Below, piece by piece: positions 60,705 to 64,000 of a stretch of DNA of 64,000 bases. The position numbers and the translations under genes were made by a program. How positions within the stretch are numbered: position 1 is the first letter of the stretch; every line of letters begins with the position of its first letter. This DNA comes from Zobellia alginiliquefaciens (GTDB lineage Bacteria; Bacteroidota; Bacteroidia; Flavobacteriales; Flavobacteriaceae). The notes below the pieces were generated by a model, which ran no database searches, had not been told where the DNA came from, and saw nothing but the letters and a program-made list of their open reading frames with translations. The stretch lies in assembly GCF_029323795.1 (NCBI RefSeq), contig NZ_CP119758.1:1860001-1924000 (forward strand). The letters run 5' to 3'.

Positions 60705-63700
60705 CCGTTTTAAAATATTCTTTAACCATATTTTGAAAATTTTGGCGCAAAGGTAAGCTTTGTCTGTTTAAAATCTCAACTTCATTACGATAATTCTCTA
60801 ATAATGAGGGTTTAGTAGTAATAGGATTATCAAACTGATTGGTATTGGTATTACTCTCTCTTTCAGGTTTTTTACCTTGTTTTAACGCTGCATTTTCTAA
60901 CTTCAACATTTCATACTGAATGTTATTAATCTTGGACATACTGCGCTGAGTAAAACCATTTTCTAAAAGATCATTCTCAAAATCCTCCATCTGCTTAATC
61001 AGCTTCTCTGCAAGTTTTTTATCCCCAGCATTCATCATGTCCTCTAATTGCTGTTCCAATTGCTGACGCAACATCTGCTGCTCTTTGTAAATTTCATAAA
61101 TCTCCTCAAGTTCTGATTCCGACAGTTGTCCTGAGCCATCACCAGAATCACCCCCTTGCTCTTTTCCACTACCGCCCTTGCCATTTTTTCCCTGTTGCTG
61201 GTCTCCTTGATTAGATTCTCCTTCACCGGGTTTTTGCCCTTCCCCCTTTTTAGATTCTCCCTTATCACCCTTAGAGCCCTCTCCTTTATCCCCTTCACCT
61301 TTACTAGGCTTTCCTTCTCCGGGTTTGCCCATTCCTTCCATTTTCTCTTTTAATTCCTGTTGCCCCTGAATAATATCTGGCAATTGAAAACCTTCTCCTT
61401 TACCCTCTCCTTTACCAGACATCATGCTCTGTTCCATATTATCCAATATTTTAGCAAGAAAATCAGCTAAACTATTGGAAGCATTAAGCACATATTTTTG
61501 ATACGATACACCTTGGTATATTTGATTTTCCGCAACGCTCTCCAAAGTCTTATCCACATTATAATACACTTCTGTAATCTGTTCGTTTACGAACTCAGAT
61601 AACTCCGCACGCCTTAACGATAAAGCAAAAAGGCTATCATCTACATGTTCAAACAAATCACGAAGCTCTTGTTGTTGGTGTATAGCGTTAGAAAACTGCG
61701 GACTATCCGCATCAACATCTTCTAGACTATCGTACAACTTTTCTTGTTTAAAAGAGAAGGTAATCAGGTTATCCAATATTTGTCTTAACATTTCAGCATC
61801 CTCAGAAATGGAATCTCCGCCGCCACCTGAGGACGATTTTCTAAGCGCTTCGCTCATTTGCTTCATTTTCTGAGCTGCAGATTTTTGTTTCTTAGTTGCC
61901 TTTTCCGCTGACCCCTTACTACTTTCTGGCTCTGAAAAGCTAGGTTCTTCTTTTTTAATCTCTTCTAAAGCCTCTTTCTGATCCTCTTTAACATCTAACT
62001 CTTTCTGGTGATCACGGCTCAAATCAAGCGGTTTCTTAAGATTTAAATTGTCGTTATGCAACTCATCTAACTCCTTCGCTATGTTATCAAAGGATGTATT
62101 CAATTCCTTCTGCTCCTTCTCTTTATCCTTTACTCCAAAATTATCAGCAGCCTTTTCCTGCTTTTCAGCCAATTTTTCCAAATCACGAGCCAGTTGATTA
62201 ACCTTTTCAGTAACATAATACCGTTTGGTCAATTCTAGCAACTGCTCCAGGTTACGTTCGCTGTTCTGCTGTTTCTTTCCTAGGTCTTCTAACCTCTTTG
62301 TTAATTCAGATTTATCAATCTTATCAGCTATTTTATTAAGTTCTTGCAGCAACTTTTCATTCTTCTTAGCCTGTATTTCCTGACGTTCCAAACGTTCCTG
62401 CAACAACTGGTTTAACTCATCATCTTTATCCATCTTACTCAGGTTCTCTTTCAGTTGTTTACTGAACTTTTCCATCTGACTTTCCTGCTGTTGTTGCTTT
62501 CTTAGAAAATCCTTAACCTGATTTTGGTCAGTAAAATTAAACTGGGTCTTCTCTTTTTGTTCCCTATTAATGTCCTTAAGACTCTCCTTCTGCTCCTTAA
62601 ACTTATCTAAGGATTTATCAAGGTTATTGATCAATGATTGTTGTGATTCCAATTCTTTATTCCTAAGCTCATCTTCGTCCAACAAAGACAATGAAAACAC
62701 TTGGGATTTTATGGACTTTCCTTTATGAATAGCATCGTTATCCACCGCTTCAAAGTAAAAACTATAATTCGTATCAGAATCTATTTCCAGCCCAGAAGGA
62801 AATGTGTAATAAAATTGATCAAAATTAGAATTAGGATTGTTCAATAGTATGGTTTGCTTGTTTTCCGGATTATCATCGGCATAACATATCAATTTTATAC
62901 TGTTTAGTTTATAATCATCCGTTGCCTCACCTGCGTAATAGGCTACATTAGGATTGAGTGAGTCTAACACCTGCTTCACTTTAATGGATGGATACGCATC
63001 CCTAATAACAGTTAACTTATAACTTAATTTCTCATAATGAGATACATTGTCATTAGAAGTAGCCACCTCATAATCTAAATTGCTATACACTCTCTTTTCT
63101 AGATTAAAATCAACATTACTTTTAGAAAAATCCTGAATGGTATCTTCAGTAATTAATTGGACAGTACTGGTATTTGAACCCGTAATTTTCCAACTAACCT
63201 TTGTACCCTCTGGAAATATAGCATTACCCGTACTTTTCAAGGTTTCGGTCGGTTTACCGGTATAGTTGGGATAGTCCAATTCCATCTCAAAACCATCCAT
63301 TACAGGCGTTTTGAGTACATTAAGTCGATAAGGTTTAGATTGCACTCCATTAGCCAAAAAATAAAAATTTACCGAATTTAAAGGAGGTGTAAACTTATAA
63401 TGGTACCGACCGTTATCTTCCTGAAGAATTGATTGTTTTCCATCAACAACTATAAAAACAGTTTCGGGCTTTACACTTCCCTTAGTAATTACTTCTAAAT
63501 TATATTCTTTAGCATCCAACACGTCTAAATCTTTGGTCATTAAGTGAAAAGAAAAAGGTGCTGGTGGTTCGTAAGCCATACGATAATTAACCACCCTATT
63601 TCCGGAACCAAAAAAGGGTTTGAGATTACCTGATACGCCAATGAGAAACACTACCATTGCTGGAATAGCAAGGTATTTCAAATATTTTAAGTTGTCCTTA

Positions 63701-64000
63701 AACTCCACAGCCTTAGCAAACGGCACTAAACGCATTCGTTCACTTCTCTGTTCAATACTAGCCAACAATAATTCCGATTGGTTTTTATCCTCGCCTAAAT
63801 CAATAAGATTATACAGCTTGTCCCCAACTTCAGGAAAATGTTTACCAATTAAAACGGAAGCTTCTCTATTACTAATCCCTTGTTTTAACCGAAATAGATA
63901 GAATAAAGGCATTAGAATGTATTTAAACAGCAATAACACCTCAATACATACAAACAATAGCAGCAAGACCAAACGTCCCGTAGAGCTAAGCCAAAGTAGG
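60697..64000 (-). CDS. DUF4175-family protein, partial at the right window edge
   Basis: At least 1,100 residues; the frame is open to the window edge, so the N-terminus is missing. The visible N-terminal part (LLWLSSTGRLVLLLLFVCIEVLLLF...) contains transmembrane helices; a further helix lies near YLKYLAIPAMVVFLIGV. Beyond it are beta-rich segments, then a long coiled-coil region of Glu, Lys, Gln and Asn (about 63-62 kb in reading direction) and a Gly-Lys-Glu repeat stretch (KGEGKGEG, GEGKPSKGEGDKGEG). This matches DUF4175, a large Bacteroidota membrane protein of unknown function. It overlaps ybeY by 8 bases. Confidence 0.8.
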   Translation of the reverse strand, partial: LLWLSSTGRLVLLLLFVCIEVLLLFKYILMPLFYLFRLKQGISNREASVLIGKHFPEVGDKLYNLIDLGEDKNQSELLLASIEQRSERMRLVPFAKAVEFKDNLKYLKYLAIPAMVVFLIGVSGNLKPFFGSGNRVVNYRMAYEPPAPFSFHLMTKDLDVLDAKEYNLEVITKGSVKPETVFIVVDGKQSILQEDNGRYHYKFTPPLNSVNFYFLANGVQSKPYRLNVLKTPVMDGFEMELDYPNYTGKPTETLKSTGNAIFPEGTKVSWKITGSNTSTVQLITEDTIQDFSKSNVDFNLEKRVYSNLDYEVATSNDNVSHYEKLSYKLTVIRDAYPSIKVKQVLDSLNPNVAYYAGEATDDYKLNSIKLICYADDNPENKQTILLNNPNSNFDQFYYTFPSGLEIDSDTNYSFYFEAVDNDAIHKGKSIKSQVFSLSLLDEDELRNKELESQQSLINNLDKSLDKFKEQKESLKDINREQKEKTQFNFTDQNQVKDFLRKQQQQESQMEKFSKQLKENLSKMDKDDELNQLLQERLERQEIQAKKNEKLLQELNKIADKIDKSELTKRLEDLGKKQQNSERNLEQLLELTKRYYVTEKVNQLARDLEKLAEKQEKAADNFGVKDKEKEQKELNTSFDNIAKELDELHNDNLNLKKPLDLSRDHQKELDVKEDQKEALEEIKKEEPSFSEPESSKGSAEKATKKQKSAAQKMKQMSEALRKSSSGGGGDSISEDAEMLRQILDNLITFSFKQEKLYDSLEDVDADSPQFSNAIHQQQELRDLFEHVDDSLFALSLRRAELSEFVNEQITEVYYNVDKTLESVAENQIYQGVSYQKYVLNASNSLADFLAKILDNMEQSMMSGKGEGKGEGFQLPDIIQGQQELKEKMEGMGKPGEGKPSKGEGDKGEGSKGDKGESKKGEGQKPGEGESNQGDQQQGKNGKGGSGKEQGGDSGDGSGQLSESELEEIYEIYKEQQMLRQQLEQQLEDMMNAGDKKLAEKLIKQMEDFENDLLENGFTQRSMSKINNIQYEMLKLENAALKQGKKPERESNTNTNQFDNPITTKPSLLENYRNEVEILNRQSLPLRQNFQNMVKEYFKTDD

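Noticed and set aside
61156-61430. A tandem DNA repeat from the Gly-Lys-Glu region
   Set aside because: The repeats are visible at protein level (GEGK units), but the DNA units are irregular and vary in codons, so they are not a simple tandem repeat array.

Overview
This 64 kb window is chromosomal DNA from a marine-type member of the Bacteroidota, almost certainly family Flavobacteriaceae (Zobellia/Maribacter-like by gene content; the genus is inference). The indicators are AT-rich coding DNA, TAnnTTTG promoter boxes, a SprE/PorW gliding and type IX secretion lipoprotein, a SusC/SusD pair, several protein families largely confined to Bacteroidota (DUF5687, DUF6427, DUF6341, DUF6747, DUF4837, DUF6909, DUF4175) and terminators with long T runs. 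No rRNA, tRNA, CRISPR array, intact insertion sequence or prophage was seen.

Layout. 1-3448 (minus): sprE, a bactofilin, an AtpI/AtpZ-like protein and a partial small membrane protein, probably leading into the ATP synthase operon. 3864-6099: a two-gene ABC exporter. 6337-7386 (plus): a PaaE-like flavin/2Fe-2S reductase. 7428-18312 (minus): a TIGR04282/DUF2064 transferase, a SusC/SusD outer-membrane pair, a complete inner-membrane ABC importer of the YnjBCD type, a nucleoside-hydrolase-like enzyme and a patatin; together they look like an outer membrane to cytoplasm uptake and cleavage route for an unidentified, perhaps nucleoside-like, ligand. 18676-23606: TetR regulator, GT9 glycosyltransferase, DUF4254, DUF6427, DUF6341 and purD.

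23712-43512 (minus) is a surface-polysaccharide locus: WecA-like initiating transferase, two GT4 glycosyltransferases, WbpI-type epimerase, a lipoprotein related to glucuronyl C5-epimerases, two Wzy/ligase-type membrane proteins, a Wzx flippase, wlbA-wlbC-wlbB for UDP-2,3-diacetamido sugar uronic acids, rfbDCAB for dTDP-rhamnose, a Wzz-like protein and a DUF6909 protein. The segment 28.6-34.9 kb is the most AT-rich and least conserved, as expected for serotype-specific genes.

43660-56340 holds housekeeping and envelope genes: a GH3-like adenylating enzyme, M23 peptidase, tatA, a PorE-like TPR/propeller/OmpA protein, DUF6747, DUF4837, an MltD-like LysM transglycosylase, pgk, holB, a DoxX-like protein and an OmpH/Skp-like lipoprotein. 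56719-64000 carries a methyltransferase, a broken lipoprotein gene, mnmG, ybeY and a partial DUF4175 gene. Two parS-like palindromes flank mnmG, which suggests (inference) a chromosomal position not far from the replication origin.

The observations most worth following are the SusCD-YnjBCD-nucleoside hydrolase locus, the C5-epimerase-like lipoprotein in a locus that makes diacetamido-mannuronic acid, nucleoside-phosphorylase motifs in the C-terminus of DUF6909, the parS pair around mnmG, a lipoprotein pseudogene with one frameshift and one nonsense codon, and a flippase whose conserved N-terminus has no ATG.
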